From Dama dama (taxonomy: Eukaryota > Chordata > Mammalia > Artiodactyla > Cervidae): a stretch of 64,000 bases of DNA. The stretch lies in contig NC_083685.1 in NCBI RefSeq assembly GCF_033118175.1, forward strand, positions 125,124,501 to 125,188,500, given 5' to 3'. Position numbers and translations under genes: made by a program. The notes beneath the pieces are model-generated. The model had not been told where the DNA came from. It worked only from the letters and a program-made list of their open reading frames with translations, and did no database searches. This document shows, piece after piece, positions 21,202 through 32,584 of this stretch. Numbering within the stretch: the stretch's first letter is position 1; each line of letters opens with the position of its first letter.

Positions 21202-21262
21202 TGGATTGGCCAAAATATTCGTTCGGGTTTTTTGTAACATCTTCCTTTTTGGCCAACCTGAT
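21202..21262. mobile_element. Short mariner-like MITE
   Basis: About 60 bp with inverted ends ATTGGCCAAAA and TTTTTGGCCAACC and an internal TTCGTTCGGGTTTTTTG, like the non-autonomous ruminant mariner elements. It carries no coding capacity. Confidence 0.6.
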
Positions 21263-22042
21263 AAACAGGTACGTTTTATTGTATGAAAATAGAGTTGCCT
21301 CCATAGAGCGGATTCTCAGAAAGTACAGTGGAATCTGAGGTACAGCCGATCTTTAAAAATGCCTAGCACAAGCCAGATGTGGCCCATCTAAAAGAGAAGG
21401 ATAATGAAGCATTTATCCAGGGCCGACAGTGTGTTACAATGGCAGATACTTGGTAAGTCTAAGGAATGGTCCTGTTTTCAAAGAAGTGTAAGATGGGGTC
21501 CCTTCCCTAGATTTAAATACAGCAGTATTTAAAATACAGGATTTAAAATACAGCAGTTTGAGCTATTCTGAAAAAAAGATAACTAAAATTCAAGTTGGCC
21601 TTGAAATACTAAATGAAAATTGCCCACAGGTGCGTAGGAGGAAGAGTTACCTAAGCCAGAGTCACGAGTCCAAAAAGGCACCGAGGAAGAAATGCAGGAG
21701 CCTTTTTGAAAGATGGCAATCTGACCTATTTGGTTAGAGCAGAAGGTCTGAGTAGGTCAGAGTGAAGAAATAAATGAGGGACCATGCAGGACAGGGAAAT
21801 CGGTAACCCTTGCAACAAAGGCACCCTGAGGAGTCACTGGAGGTTTCTGAGTAGGTCTCGGGGTTTTAAGAGGGTAGAGAATGGATCAGAGGAGAAAGGG
21901 AAAGAAATTACAGGCAGTAGACAGTCACCCTGGTTGGGCGTGACGAGTGTCTCGACAAAGGCGGCAATGAGAATGAAGTGGTGGATGTATCCTGTTGCCA
22001 GGCTCAGAACCAGCATCAAGAAGAGCTAAGTAAGTGATGGGG

Positions 22043-22266
22043 GCTTCCCTGGCAGCCCAGTGGATAAGATTCCTCCTGACGATGCAGGGGACATGGGTTC
22101 AATCCCTGGTGTGGGAAGATCCCGCATGTCTCAGGGCAACTAAGGAAACTCGTGCGCCTAGAGCCTGTGCTGCACAACAGGAGCGAGAAACCCAGGCACT
22201 GCAACTGGAGAAGGAAACAGAAAGGCCCGCACACAGCAGCGGAGACCAGCGCAGCCAGAGGTAAAT
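22043..22266 (+). repeat. CHR-type SINE, long form
   Basis: GGCTTCCCTGGCAGCCCAGT head and an extended body (AGAGCCTGTGCTGCACAACA ... GACCAGCGCAGCCAGAGG), ending in AAATAAA. Confidence 0.85.
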
Positions 22267-22679
22267 AAACGGTCTTTTTTAGAAAGAGAGCTTAAGTGGG
22301 TACCCAACGTTCAGGTTGCGGACTGGCTGAGCAGCTGGCTGTCTGTATCTCTCTGTGAGCTATGGTGGCATTCTAGGCACACCCAACACATCAAAAAACA
22401 CAGTTTGGTGGACTTTAGCTCAACAGCTGTGCCCAAAGTGTGCTGACTGGTGCGGGAGGGAGGGAGGCTTTTAATCACAAGTCTCAGAGTTCCATCCTTG
22501 GTGGCATCCCAGTCAGTAGTTTTATCAGTGACTTGGGTGAGGAAACAGACGGTATGCTAATCCAATTCTTGGGTAGCACAAGCCTGGAAAGGAGATCAAA
22601 GCCAGGCTCCAAGAAGATCTCAATAGGCAGAAATGATGGGCCAAATGTAATAGATTCAACTCAACTGTAAGAGAGTCAA

Positions 22680-22852
22680 TATCAATTCCTGTCCCTTTGT
22701 TCAAAACTATAAAACATTGTAGAGCAATTATTCTTCAGTAAAAAATAAAAAGAAATTTAAAACACTACTGTATAAAACACTGTAAAGCAATTGTCCTTCA
22801 ATTAAAAATAAATTAATTAAAAATTTTAAAAAACTACTGTATAAAACTACTA
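22680..22852 (+). repeat. Ruminant L1 3'UTR tail, duplicated
   Basis: Two similar copies of the L1 3' end (AACATTGTAGAGCAATTATT and AACACTGTAAAGCAATTGTC, each followed by an A-rich tail). Confidence 0.65.
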
Positions 22853-22864
22853 CAAACGGCTTGC

Positions 22865-23065
22865 GTGCTAATTTGTTTCACCGTGTCTGACTCTGTGACC
22901 CCATGGACTGCAGCCCGCCAGGCCTCTCCCTGGGAAGATGGGATTCTCCAGGCAAGAATACTGGAGTGGGTTGCCATGCCCTCCTCCAGGGGATCTTCCC
23001 AACACAGGGATAGAACCTCCTGCACCAGCAGGCAGGTTCTTTACCACTAGCACCACCTGGGAAGC
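22865..23065 (-). repeat. Bov-tA SINE
   Basis: Reverse copy, CCGTGTCTGACTCTGTGACC to CCACCTGGGAAGC; internal small duplication/insert at GGGAAGATGGGATTC. Confidence 0.9.
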
Positions 23066-23117
23066 AGTTTCAAAATAAACGGCATGGCCACCCAGAGTTC
23101 ATTCATATTTAGGTCAA

Positions 23118-23487
23118 AGAACTGATGCTTTCAAACTGTGGTGCTGGAGAAGACTCTTGAGAGTACCTTGGACAGCAAGGAGATCAAACCAGTCAATCTT
23201 AAAAGAAATCAACCCTAAATACTCATTGGAAGGACTGATGCTAAAGCTGAAACTCCAGTACTTTGGCCACCCAATGAGAAGAGCCAACTCAGTGGAAAAG
23301 ACTCTGATGTTGGGAAAGACTGAGGGCAAGAAGAGAAAGAGGCAACAGAGGATGAGATGGTTGGATGGTATCACCAAACTCAATGGACATGAGTTTGAGC
23401 AAACTCTGGAAGATAATGAAGGACAGGGAAGCTTGGTGCAGTTCATGGGGTTGTGAAGAGTCGGACATGACTTAAGAGACTGAACGA
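23118..23487 (+). mobile_element. BovB LINE 3' fragment
   Basis: Encodes RVPWTARRSNQSILKEINPK and QYFGHPMRRANSVEKTLMLG of the BovB ORF2 C-terminus, then the GTCGGACATGACTTAAG 3' end shared with Bov-A. Confidence 0.92.
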
Positions 23488-23863
23488 TGATAACAAAAGA
23501 CATGCTAAGTCCCCCAAAAAAGAAAAGTAAGTCTCCTTCTTGTACATTTCAGAGCATGCCTGAAATAATTTGTTCATTTGCACATCATACACTGAGAAAG
23601 ACACTGACAAAAGTGGAAGGTTTCCAGACAGAAACAGCCAGGTTGGAGAATCTATGACATGAGAAATAGTGGAAGGACATGAACACACTTAGCCAGGAGA
23701 CATACCAAAAACATGTCAGGTCTGAGCATGGCTAGAAGGGCATGATGGCTGCCAGGGGAAAGAAGGGCCAGGCTTACTCTGGGAGGCTCCAACGACAGGG
23801 CCTAGGCTAAGGTGAGGAAGCTACAGGGAGGCAGACTGGGACTTAATATCAACAATATATTTT

Positions 23864-23985
23864 CTTCGTTTTTGTTTTTTGGCCACAAGGCTTGTGGGAT
23901 TCTCAGCTCCCCGCCCAGGGATTGAGCCCAGGCCACGACAGTGAAAGCCTGGAATCCTAACCACTGGGCCACCAGGGAACTCTCA
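23864..23985 (-). repeat. CHR-type SINE (inverted)
   Basis: TTGTTTTTTGGCCACAAGGC to GGGCCACCAGGGAACTCT. Confidence 0.82.
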
Positions 23986-24632
23986 AGCAATTTCATTACA
24001 TAGTTAGAATTGCCTTTAAAAAATGGAAGAGGCTACCCTGATGGGTAATGGGCTCCCCATCACCAGAGGGATCCAAGCAACAGTGGGAAATTATGGAGCT
24101 ATTAAGTACATCAGGCAGCACATAAGAAAGAGATGACCTCCTATGGTCTCTTCTAATTCCAAGAGACTATGAAATCAAGAAATCCAGGAGCATCTACCTA
24201 TGAAAAGATGCTCAACTCCACTCACAGTAAGAGACATTCAAATTAGACTACCCCAAGGGAACAAAGCTGGAATATTTTCACCACCAGACTTCAAGGTTTT
24301 GTAAAGCTACACTAATCGATACGGTGTGGTACTGGCCTGGTAATAGAGTCTAGAAATAGATCCAGACAAATATGGTCGATTGATTTTTGAGAAAGGTACA
24401 AAGGCAATTCAGTGGAGAAAAGACAGTCTTTTCAACAAATCATGCTGGAACAACTAAATAATCAGATATTTAAAAAAAAAAAAAAACCAAAGTTTGTAAA
24501 TATAGCTTGCACCATATATAAGAATTAACTAGTAATGGCTCATAGAGCTAAATGGAAAAGTAAAAAGAAGAAATAATAAGAGGAAAACCTTTGTTAACTT
24601 TGGGTTGGATTTCTCAGAGTCAATACCAAAAG

Positions 24633-24909
24633 CTGCTGCTGCTGCTGCTAAGTCGCTTTAGTTGTGTCCAATTCTGTGCGACCCCATAGACAGCAGCCCA
24701 CCAGGCTCCCCCGTCCCTGGGATTCTCCAGGCAAGAACACTGGAGTGGGTTGCCATTTCCTTCTCCAATGCATGAAAGTGAAAAGTGAAAGTGAAGTCAC
24801 TCAGTCGTGTCCGACTCTTAGCAACCCCATGGACTGCAGCCTACCAGGCTCCTCCGTCCATGGGATTTGCCAGGCAAGAGTACTGGAATGAGTTGCCATT
24901 GCCTTCTCC
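24633..24909 (-). repeat. BOV-A2 SINE (two Bov-A units) with perfect 11-bp target-site duplication
   Basis: Two tandem inverted Bov-A units separated by AAAGTGAAAAGTGAAAGTGA, with a (CTG)n end at 24633. The flanks carry AATACCAAAAG at 24622-24632 and 24910-24920, a perfect duplication inside L1 sequence. Confidence 0.95.
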
Positions 24910-25329
24910 AATACCAAAAGAACAACCTACAAAATATATTAATAAATTGGAACTGAGTAACTGATGACAGGAGTGGGAGGAAGAATTTTCACTGTATATA
25001 CTTTTGTGCCTTTTGAATGTACCATGTGAATGCACCACACGTATCTTAAAAAAAAACAAAAAAAAAACACAGCAATGTCTCACTTCTGGGTATATACCCA
25101 CAAGATGTGACATCAGGGACCCAAACAGATATTTGTACACTCGTGTTCACAGCAGCATTATTCGCAATAGCAAAAGTGGAAGCAACCCAAGCGTCCATCA
25201 ACAGATGAATGGATATACAAAATGTGGCTGATGCATACAATGGAATAGTATTCCATCTTAAAAAGGAAGAACATTCTGACATGTGCTGCAACATCAAAGA
25301 ACTTTTAAGGCCTACACTATGTGAAATAG

Positions 25330-25540
25330 TGAGTGAAAGTTGCTCAGTCGTGTCCGACTCTTTGTTCGACTCTATGGACAGTAGCCCACCAGGATCCTCT
25401 GTCTGTGGAATTCTTCAGGCAAGAGTACTGGAGTGGGTTGCCATTCCCTTCTCCAAGGGATCCTCCCGACCTAGGGATCGAACCAGGTCTTCCACATTGC
25501 AGGCAGATTCATTAACGATTGAGCCACCAAGGAAGCCCAA
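25330..25540 (-). repeat. Bov-tA SINE inserted in L1
   Basis: Reverse copy from GTTGCTCAGTCGTGTCCGAC to GAGCCACCAAGGAAGCCC. GTGAAATA occurs on both sides, consistent with a target-site duplication. Confidence 0.9.
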
Positions 25541-25660
25541 AGTGAAATAAGCCAGTCACAAAAGGACAAATACCATATGTTTCTTCTTATATGAGGTTCC
25601 TAGAGGAGTCAAATTCAGAAAGTAGAATGGTGGTTTCCAGGGACTAAGGATCGGGGAATT

Positions 25661-25690
25661 GTGGGGGGCGGGGGGGCGGCGGGGGGGGTT
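25661..25690 (+). repeat. G-run low-complexity tract
   Basis: Four or more runs of G (GGGGGGCGGGGGGGCGGCGG and onward), with G-quadruplex potential, inside the L1 3'UTR. Confidence 0.8.
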
Positions 25691-26631
25691 TGGTAAGTGT
25701 TTAACAGGGACAGAGTTTCAGTCTGGGAAAATAAAACAGCTCTGGAGATGGATGGTGGTGATGGGTATATAACAATATGAATGTACTGAACACACCGAAC
25801 TGGTTAAAATGGTAAGTGTTGTGCTATGTATATTTTACCACAATATATTAAAAAAGTCAGCAACTTCTGATTTTGCAATTGGTTCTGGCTTACATTACAA
25901 GCAGTGCATTTCATGAAGACTTTAGGGATGTTTATGCTCAAATTCAATAAAGGCTTTAAAAAAAAAAGAAGATACTGCCATTAAGAAAACTAAGTTCATA
26001 TTATATAATTATACTATCCATATTCATACTATTCATTCATATACTATTCACACTATAATATTCATATTCTTAATTATACTATTTCTAGTTTCCCAAAGGC
26101 CACTGTGAGCCCTGAAAGGGTCTCCTTCCCTTGGGGACCCCTCATTCCCCATCACTTCAGGCCTCTGGATGCAGGCATCAGCTCAGGTCTAATCTGGCCC
26201 TTAACCTACTTGCCACGCCACGTGATCCTGTTTACTACTGGCTCGGCAGCCGCAGGCAAAGCTTATTATTACAAGAACCCCTGGTCACCAAACCACACAT
26301 TCTGGCTGGCCGGTCCGTTCGGAAGAAAAACATTCCTGCTACGGCTTAGCCTTTAGTTCACCTGTGTACTGTAAACAAATCTGGGCCTGCTCAGAAACCG
26401 GGGTTCAAAGAATGGTTTTAAAGGAGCCTATCTTTTAGGTAAAAAAAGATGCTCTCATGAAAACAAGGCTGACACACAGCAGAAACTTACACAGCATTGT
26501 AAAGCAATTATACTCCAATAATAAAAAAAAATTTTTTTAATTAAAAATCTCATTTGGAAAAAAACACCCAGCAACTTTTGGAAAAAATAAACTATGATGT
26601 ATGGCTTAAAAAAAAAAAAAAAAAAACCAGG

Positions 26632-26930
26632 ACTTCCCTGGTGGTCCAGTGGTTGAGAACCCATCTGCCATCGCGGGGGACACGGGTTCGGTCCCTGGTC
26701 CAGGAAGATTCCACATGCCTCTGGGCAACTAGGCCCATGTGTCACAACGACTGCAACTACTGAAGCCTGAGTGCTCAAAAGCCCACGCTCTGCAACAAGA
26801 GAAGCCACTGCAATGAGAAGCCCTCACACAGCAACTGGAGAGCAGCGCCTGCTTGCCACAACTAGAGAAAGCCCTCAAACAGCAACAAAGACCCAGTGCA
26901 GCCAAAATAAACGAGTAAATAAAAACAACA
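26632..26930 (+). repeat. CHR-type SINE, long form
   Basis: GGACTTCCCTGGTGGTCCAG head, long body with CAACAAGAGAAGCCACTGCA and CAGTGCAGCCAAAATAAACG, A-rich tail. An A-run just upstream (26608-26626) may be the tail of an L1 3' end. Confidence 0.88.
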
Positions 26931-27074
26931 ACGCTGACACAATAATCAGATTAAAAGGATTAGCACCCACTGATCAGCGGAGAAGTGCCAACTGGGAACC
27001 ATCACACTTAAACACCAGGAGTGAGTAGATTTGGGAAAGGCTATTATCAGAGCTCAAACTTGAGTTGGGTGAGG

Positions 27075-27282
27075 GTCAGTCGCACCTTGGGGTGTAGGTC
27101 ATGGTCTCCAACCTCCAGGATCTAATGCTCAACGATCTGAGGTGCAGCCGATGTAATAATAATAAAGTGCACAATAAACATAATGCACTTGAATCATCCC
27201 CAAACCATCCCCCCGTAATCCATGGAAAAACTGTCTTCCATGAAATTGGTCCCTGGTGCCAAAACGGTTAGGGACCGCTGGG
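27075..27282. repeat. Old DNA-transposon-like repeat
   Basis: Contains TCCCCAAACCATCCCCCCGT and ends GGTTAGGGACCGCTGG, which looks like a hAT-type terminal repeat in reverse. The family is not firmly recognised. Confidence 0.4.
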
Positions 27283-28286
27283 TAGGTCATGTTTACAATA
27301 GCATGCTTCCCTCTCTACGCAGAAATTGTTTCCCAAGCTCAACATTAGGGAAGGACCAGTGGGAGAAACCAAAGGATTGCAACCTGCCTTTTTCATGAGT
27401 TCCGCAGGAGTTAAGCTTTCCAAAAGGCTGATTCTCAACCCTTGGAGCTGGTACTCCCTAGCAACTTCTCAAAATAGAAATGTGAAGGGCTTTCTGTTTG
27501 CTTCCATCTCACCGCCCAGCCCTGGCTCTCCCGGCCGGGTCACCACAAACAAGGAGGGGGTGGAGGCAGTTCAAGGGCAGTTAACTCTCACTTCTTTGGC
27601 AGCTGGTTATCAACGGGATGGTTTGTACTCCACCTCCCTGGGCAAAGCACTTCTCCACAGTCTCGGGCAGTTTCCCTACTTGTCGTTCTGACAAAAACCA
27701 GCGAGAAAGGAAGTTGCAGCTGAAGTAAGCCTTCCAGGGGATGTGGATTTTCTGTGAACATCTAGCCCCAGTTTCACGCTTAAGGACAGTCTACGTTTGG
27801 TGTCTTCTGATCTTTATAGTGATTTTTTTTTTTTTTTATTCCATGGATCACTTTTATCTTTTTCTTTTTTTTTTCTTTTACCCAACTTTTTAGATAAGGA
27901 ACCTGGTGCCCTTTTTTCTTATTTAAAACTACCTCACTGGAACACATTGGCTCTTCTTTTGCCCAGATCACCATAAAGACATACCACCATAATATTTCTT
28001 CTTCAGTGCTTCTCGACTTTCTTCTGCTTCCGGCACTGCTCTTATGCACAATCACACTCTCTTAATAACACCTCTAATTACACTGCTGAGTTCCCTGAAA
28101 CCAAGAAAGTGCTACCTTGCCCTGACTCCACCCACCCCACCCCCGCCTCCCCTGAGAATCACTAATTTACACCCACAAATACAAAGAGAGACCACAATAA
28201 CTATTAATCAGCCAGTGAACTACTTGTTGGTTACTTAAAATTAATAAATGCAAAATATATTAAGTAAATGCTAGACCCCCATGCAA
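27283..28286 (-). other. TMEM94 first-intron sequence without recognised repeat
   Basis: Unique sequence with two poly-T tracts (about 27823-27838 and 27862-27880). No exon is seen. Confidence 0.5.
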
Positions 28287-28500
28287 AGGGCTTCCTTGGT
28301 GGCTCAGATGGTAAAGCATCTGCCTGCAATGCAGGAGACCTAGGTTCGATTCCTGGGTTGGGAAGATCCCCTGGAGAAGGGAATGGCAAACCACTCTGAT
28401 ATCCTACACTGGAAAAATCCCATAGCTAGAGAAGCCTGGTGGGCTACAAGTCCATGGGGTCACAAAGAGTCAGACATGACTGAGCGACTCACACACAAAG
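28287..28500 (+). repeat. Bov-tA SINE
   Basis: Full head (GGCTTCCTTGGTGGCTCAGA) plus Bov-A unit ending GTCAGACATGACTGAGCGAC. Confidence 0.93.
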
Positions 28501-28609
28501 ATCCCATACAAGGGATCCTGCACATATAGACCACCTCATTTAAGGCTCACAACCACTCTGCAAGAGGCTGAGAAAAAATAGGGAACTTGGTTTTCTCCGA
28601 TCACACCTA

Positions 28610-28970
28610 GGAAGCAACATGCTCTAATGGGTAAAGAACTCAAGAATCTGGACTTGATGACCTTGGTGACCCTGGCCCTGGCCCTTTGCTTCTCTCAACA
28701 GTTAGTCCCAGGCTTCCCAGATGGCTCAGTGGTAAAGAATCAGCTTGCCAATTCCAAAGCACATGGGTTCGAGCCCTGGGTGAGGAAGATGCCCTGGAAA
28801 AGGAAATGACAACCCACTCCAGTATTCTTACCTGGGAAATGCCATGGACAGAGGAGCCTGGCGGGCCATACAGTCCATGGGCAAAGAGTAAGACACACTT
28901 AAGGACTAAACAACAAATCAGTCCCCATATCTGTAAAGTAAAACGTTAAAACTGCCTCTTGACTTCCATC
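28610..28970 (+). repeat. MIR SINE split by a Bov-tA
   Basis: MIR-like sequence up to about 28705 resumes after 28917 (CAGTCCCCATATCTGTAAAG). Partial and degenerate. Confidence 0.5.
28708..28915 (+). repeat. Bov-tA SINE
   Basis: CAGGCTTCCCAGATGGCTCA head and a Bov-A unit with CATGGACAGAGGAGCCTGGC; ends near AAGGACTAAACAACAAA. Confidence 0.9.
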
Positions 28971-29349
28971 TTCTAAGAGAACCCAGGCTTAACTGAAGTG
29001 AGTGTCTTGGATAGAGCATGAGAAAACTACATCGTCCCGGTGTACAAAATCACACACCAAGAAGGAAAATCGGATTCAACACAGAACTCCCTGCCTTTTT
29101 TTTCCCCACCAAGAGCCACACACATACAAAGAGGGTGGGATGGAGCAGCACGTGACCAAATCAATGAGCACGCCGAAGTGCAGCCGGTGGTTACACACCA
29201 ATGAAAGAGCAGGGTTTCGCTCGTATCTGGCTCCGGACAGGAGCTCACGTCGCTGCACACAAGGGACTCTTAAGCACTGGCTTCAGCGGCACAGCAGAGG
29301 CAGCAGTTTAAAGGGTGGCAGTGACTCCCGCTGCTTCTAAGGAGTCCTG

Positions 29350-30330
29350 AAACCTTCGGGAAAGGTAGAAAGGGGCGGGGAGGGGGAGGCCCGGCACGCT
29401 CCAAACTGCAACGTCGCCGCCGCTCTTCGCTGAGAAGCAACCTCCGGCTCCGTCCACCTGGACACCGGGGTCGTGATCAGCACGAGGGCCCGGGCGGGCG
29501 CAGGGGAGACAACCGTCCGAACTGAGGCCCGGAGGGGGGCACTCCCAGAGACCCTATGAATAAACTGGACGCCAGCGCTGGAGGCCGTCCGAGCCAGGGC
29601 CCAGGCACGGTCATTCCCGGGGCAGCGAGTCTTTTGTTGGCGGGAGGCTTCGATTTTTGACGCGGGACCCCCAAGGGGCCAAGCCAGGGCCGAGGGGCAA
29701 GTGTGAGCCCCTGAGAGGAAGGAAATGGTCAAGAGCTGGAGGCAAAAGCCAGTTCCTTGACTCCTCCACCGAAAGGGATTCCCTCGAGGCCATTCCCTGG
29801 GTGCAGACCCCAGACTCCCCTCCCCTCGTCCAGGAATCCCGAGGAGGCGGAAGGCCGGGCCCCACGCCCCTGTGCTCCCCTTGCTTCGGGCTACGGGCCT
29901 TCTCGTACTTACCCGGGGCCCGGGGACCGGTCTTCCTCGCCCGCGTCCTCTCCCCTCCCTGCCCCCTCCTCACTTCACGTCCCCTCCTCCAGGGGCCGCG
30001 GCCATGTCCGTTACTGGCAACTCCAAAGGGGATTGCCTCCTTCTCCGACAATGGAGACCGCTAGCTCGCTTGCTAAAGTCCTGGGCGCCGATTGGTCGAT
30101 ATCCGAGACGAGGAGGATTTCCAGCTTCTTATTGGCAGAGCGGAGCGCGAGGTTGTAGCCACAACCGCCCCTCTGGGAGCCTGGCGGAATTGAATGCCAA
30201 ATACTGCCGGCGGGAGAGCTCACAACCGCTGTCCATCCTTGAGCGTCGTTCTCGGGTGGTTTCTGAGTCAGAGGTCTCAATCAGGGATGAGGGCACGGCT
30301 TTCAGCTCGATTCGTTTTCCCACGGAATTG
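29350..30330 (-). promoter_or_regulatory. CpG island, probable main TMEM94 promoter
   Basis: A second dense CpG zone of about 1 kb with GC boxes and few repeats. On the minus strand two CCAAT boxes (plus ATTGG at 30091-30095 and 30131-30135) lie 40 bp apart, a common NF-Y arrangement just upstream of TATA-less start sites. Transcription is predicted to begin around 30.0-30.06 kb and run left toward TMEM94. A divergent plus-strand transcript is possible but not supported by any exon I can see. Confidence 0.6.
29913..30060 (-). other. TMEM94: Candidate non-coding exon 1 (5' UTR) of TMEM94
   Basis: A consensus donor CCGG|GTAAGT lies at 29912-29911 on the minus strand, inside the CpG island. It would splice about 12.7 kb onward to the acceptor at 17202-17201 just before the MDLKEKHE start. 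The 5' end (about 30,060) is only a guess from the CCAAT boxes. Confidence 0.4.
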
Positions 30331-31029
30331 TCCTGAAAAGATCGACAGGACCTTCCGCCCCCCGCCTTTCTTTTAAAAATAAGCCCTTTGCAGAGCAGAG
30401 CGCCTGTGTCTCCGACTTCTAACTACCCTCCTTGTTGCTGGGAACAAATGCCTAGAGACACCTCGCTCAGAGACCTTGGAGGGAGTCCCTGGGGACCAAT
30501 ACTGCTTCCAAATCAAAGCAGGAGATTCTGAGGCAATCCTGCAGTTTTCTCCTCAGCTTAACTGAACTCTAAGGGGAAAAACAAGTTAAAAAAAAATTTT
30601 TTTTTTTTTCTAGATAATTAGAGACATTGCCTGGGAGACCTCTCTTGGGAAAACAAAGCAAGCTGTGTCAGTATTTACTTCTCTTTTCCCAAAGATCTGA
30701 GCCTGGAGAGTTAGGGTTTTGTTTTTTGGTTTTGTGTCTGTTTATAAAATTGAAGGACATTCATGGCTGGCCCTGGGAAGTAAGAGCCCCTTCTCCCTAT
30801 TAATGAATTTAATTATGTAATTAAAATCTTTCTTTCTTTGCAGCTGGACAAGAAAGTGCCATTTCAGTGCCTACTCTTGTATGTTTGAACTGTTTTATCT
30901 GTGTCTAGAACTGGTAGACTTGAATCTTAGATAAAACTGGTGGAATTGTGTCACTTTCCTGCAAACAAAAATCTGCAGTTTATCTCTGCAAATAGAAAAA
31001 GTCCAAATCTCTCTGGCTGACGTTCAAAG
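30331..31029. other. Intergenic unique sequence beyond the CpG island
   Basis: AT-richer unique DNA with a poly-A/T patch (30588-30610). No exon, repeat family or RNA gene recognised. Confidence 0.5.
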
Positions 31030-31475
31030 CCCCTCATAAATTGACTGAGACATACATTTCCAGGCTTAACTCCCACAGACTGAACTATTCCTGCAGCCAC
31101 AGATTTACCGCTATCCCCTAGATGCCTCTGGAGACTCCCACCTCTGCTCCATTGTCCAAGAGGATTCCTGTGCTTTGCAGATTTCTTCCTACCAATAAAG
31201 CCAGTGTTTAAATACACACCCATCCTAAAAGTCTACCTCAAATACTACCTGCCCAAAAGCCTTCCCAGACTTTTAGTCGTTGAAACTCTCTCTACAGCAC
31301 TGTGCTTTTGTACCCTCACTGCATTGCTGCCTTTACAAAAGTATGCTTTGCGAAGAATAATTTTTGTAGGACTTCAGGCTCCTTGAAGGCAGCTTGGTTA
31401 TCCTTGCAGTCTCCACAGCAATTTACTTGGAGCTGGTACCCATTAATGTTTGCTGAATTGAACTAGTTCATTGTC
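31030..31475 (+). repeat. L2-like LINE 3' fragment
   Basis: Degenerate L2 order: CTACCTCAAATACTACCTGC, CTTCAGGCTCCTTGAAGGCA, ATTAATGTTTGCTGAATTGA. Confidence 0.55.
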
Positions 31476-31512
31476 TGTATCTTACGTCTTTTCACTTCAT
31501 CCCAGAAGGCTT

Positions 31513-31727
31513 TATTGTTGTTCAGTCACTAAGTCATGTCCAACTCTTTGCCACCCTGTGGACTGTAACCTGCCAGGCTTTGCTGTTCAAGGAATTTCCC
31601 AGGCAAGAATACTTGAGTGAGTTCCCATTTCCTTCTCGAGGGGATCTTCCCGTCCCAGGGATTGAATCTGCATCTCCTGGATTGTCAGGTGGATTCTTTA
31701 CCACTGAGCCACCAGGGAAGCCCCCAC
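31513..31727 (-). repeat. Bov-tA SINE
   Basis: Reverse copy, TTGTTGTTCAGTCACTAAGT to GAGCCACCAGGGAAGCCCCC. Confidence 0.92.
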
Positions 31728-31779
31728 CCCCACCCCCCACATAAGCTTATATAGCTACATTGGTGTTGCCTGAAAGATG

Positions 31780-32575
31780 TAGGGTTCAGCTGCTTGCCAC
31801 TCTAAAGCCAATAAACCAGCCAGGCTGCTGGAAAGGAAAATTCGCTTATTTCAGATACGGGCACATGGTGAGGAGAGCAGAGGTCTGTCCAAAGGCTGAC
31901 AAGCAGGGAGTGAAAGCTTTTGTAGGATAAAGGAGGGGGCTGCATGCAGAAACCACACAGTCAGCTCTGACAGCCGTCTTCACATTGGTCATCGGTGGTC
32001 TGACCAGCATCATCTTGGTTGTTTTAGGTGCAGTTAACCTTCAGTTTCAGAGTCAGCTTGTTTCCATTTCTTTGAGGCTAATTCTCAGAACTGTGACAGC
32101 TTATTCCACGGTTACAGTCTGGTCATCGTAGTTAACTTCTCCACCTGGTAAGGGTTTCAGCATTTATAAGACAACTCACAGGATATGGCTCAGAATATTA
32201 TCTGTAGCCCTTGAGGAGGAACTAAAGGTCCTTGACTATGCTTAATGACTAGATTATTATTATTTGGCCTCCTCTGACCGTTTTCCTTTGTTTCTACATG
32301 TTCTCACTTCTCTGACAAACTTATTCTTTGACTAAAGTGTTCTGCAGACGAAAGGCAAGCAGAGGACATGGGGGGCAAGGACCATGGGGTCCTGCTCTGT
32401 TTCATTTGGAAGGTTAGCAAATGTAACACAGTCATCCTGCCCTGTTCCACTTTGTACCCCAGTAGCCTCTGGGCATACTTATTTCTCTGTTCTGTTAGGT
32501 TTTATGAACATCACTGAACAAATCTGAGCTTTATTCTGAGAGATCAAAAAGCCATTGGAATGTTTTATGGATGTT
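31780..32575 (-). other. Unclassified, possibly LTR-derived segment
   Basis: About 0.8 kb between SINEs with the feel of an old antisense LTR/ERV fragment, but no coding region or intact terminal repeat. I cannot name a family. Confidence 0.3.
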
Positions 32576-32584
32576 TAGAATTTT

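Larger units (their letters stand above)
24190..25860 (+). mobile_element. L1 ORF2-end to 3'UTR fragment with two nested SINEs
   Basis: L1 sequence such as AAAGCTACACTAATCGATAC, GGTGTGGTACTGGCCTGGTA, GGGTATATACCCACAAGATG and AGCAGCATTATTCGCAATAG runs across the interval. It is interrupted by BOV-A2 (24633-24909) and Bov-tA (about 25330-25540). Confidence 0.85.

Noticed and set aside
24633..24652. CTG triplet repeat
   Set aside because: It is the normal end of a BOV-A2 element and not an independent triplet expansion.
28287..28360. tRNA-like heads of the Bov-tA and CHR SINEs
   Set aside because: They have B-box-like sequence but lack a full cloverleaf and are followed by SINE bodies and tails; they are not tRNA genes.
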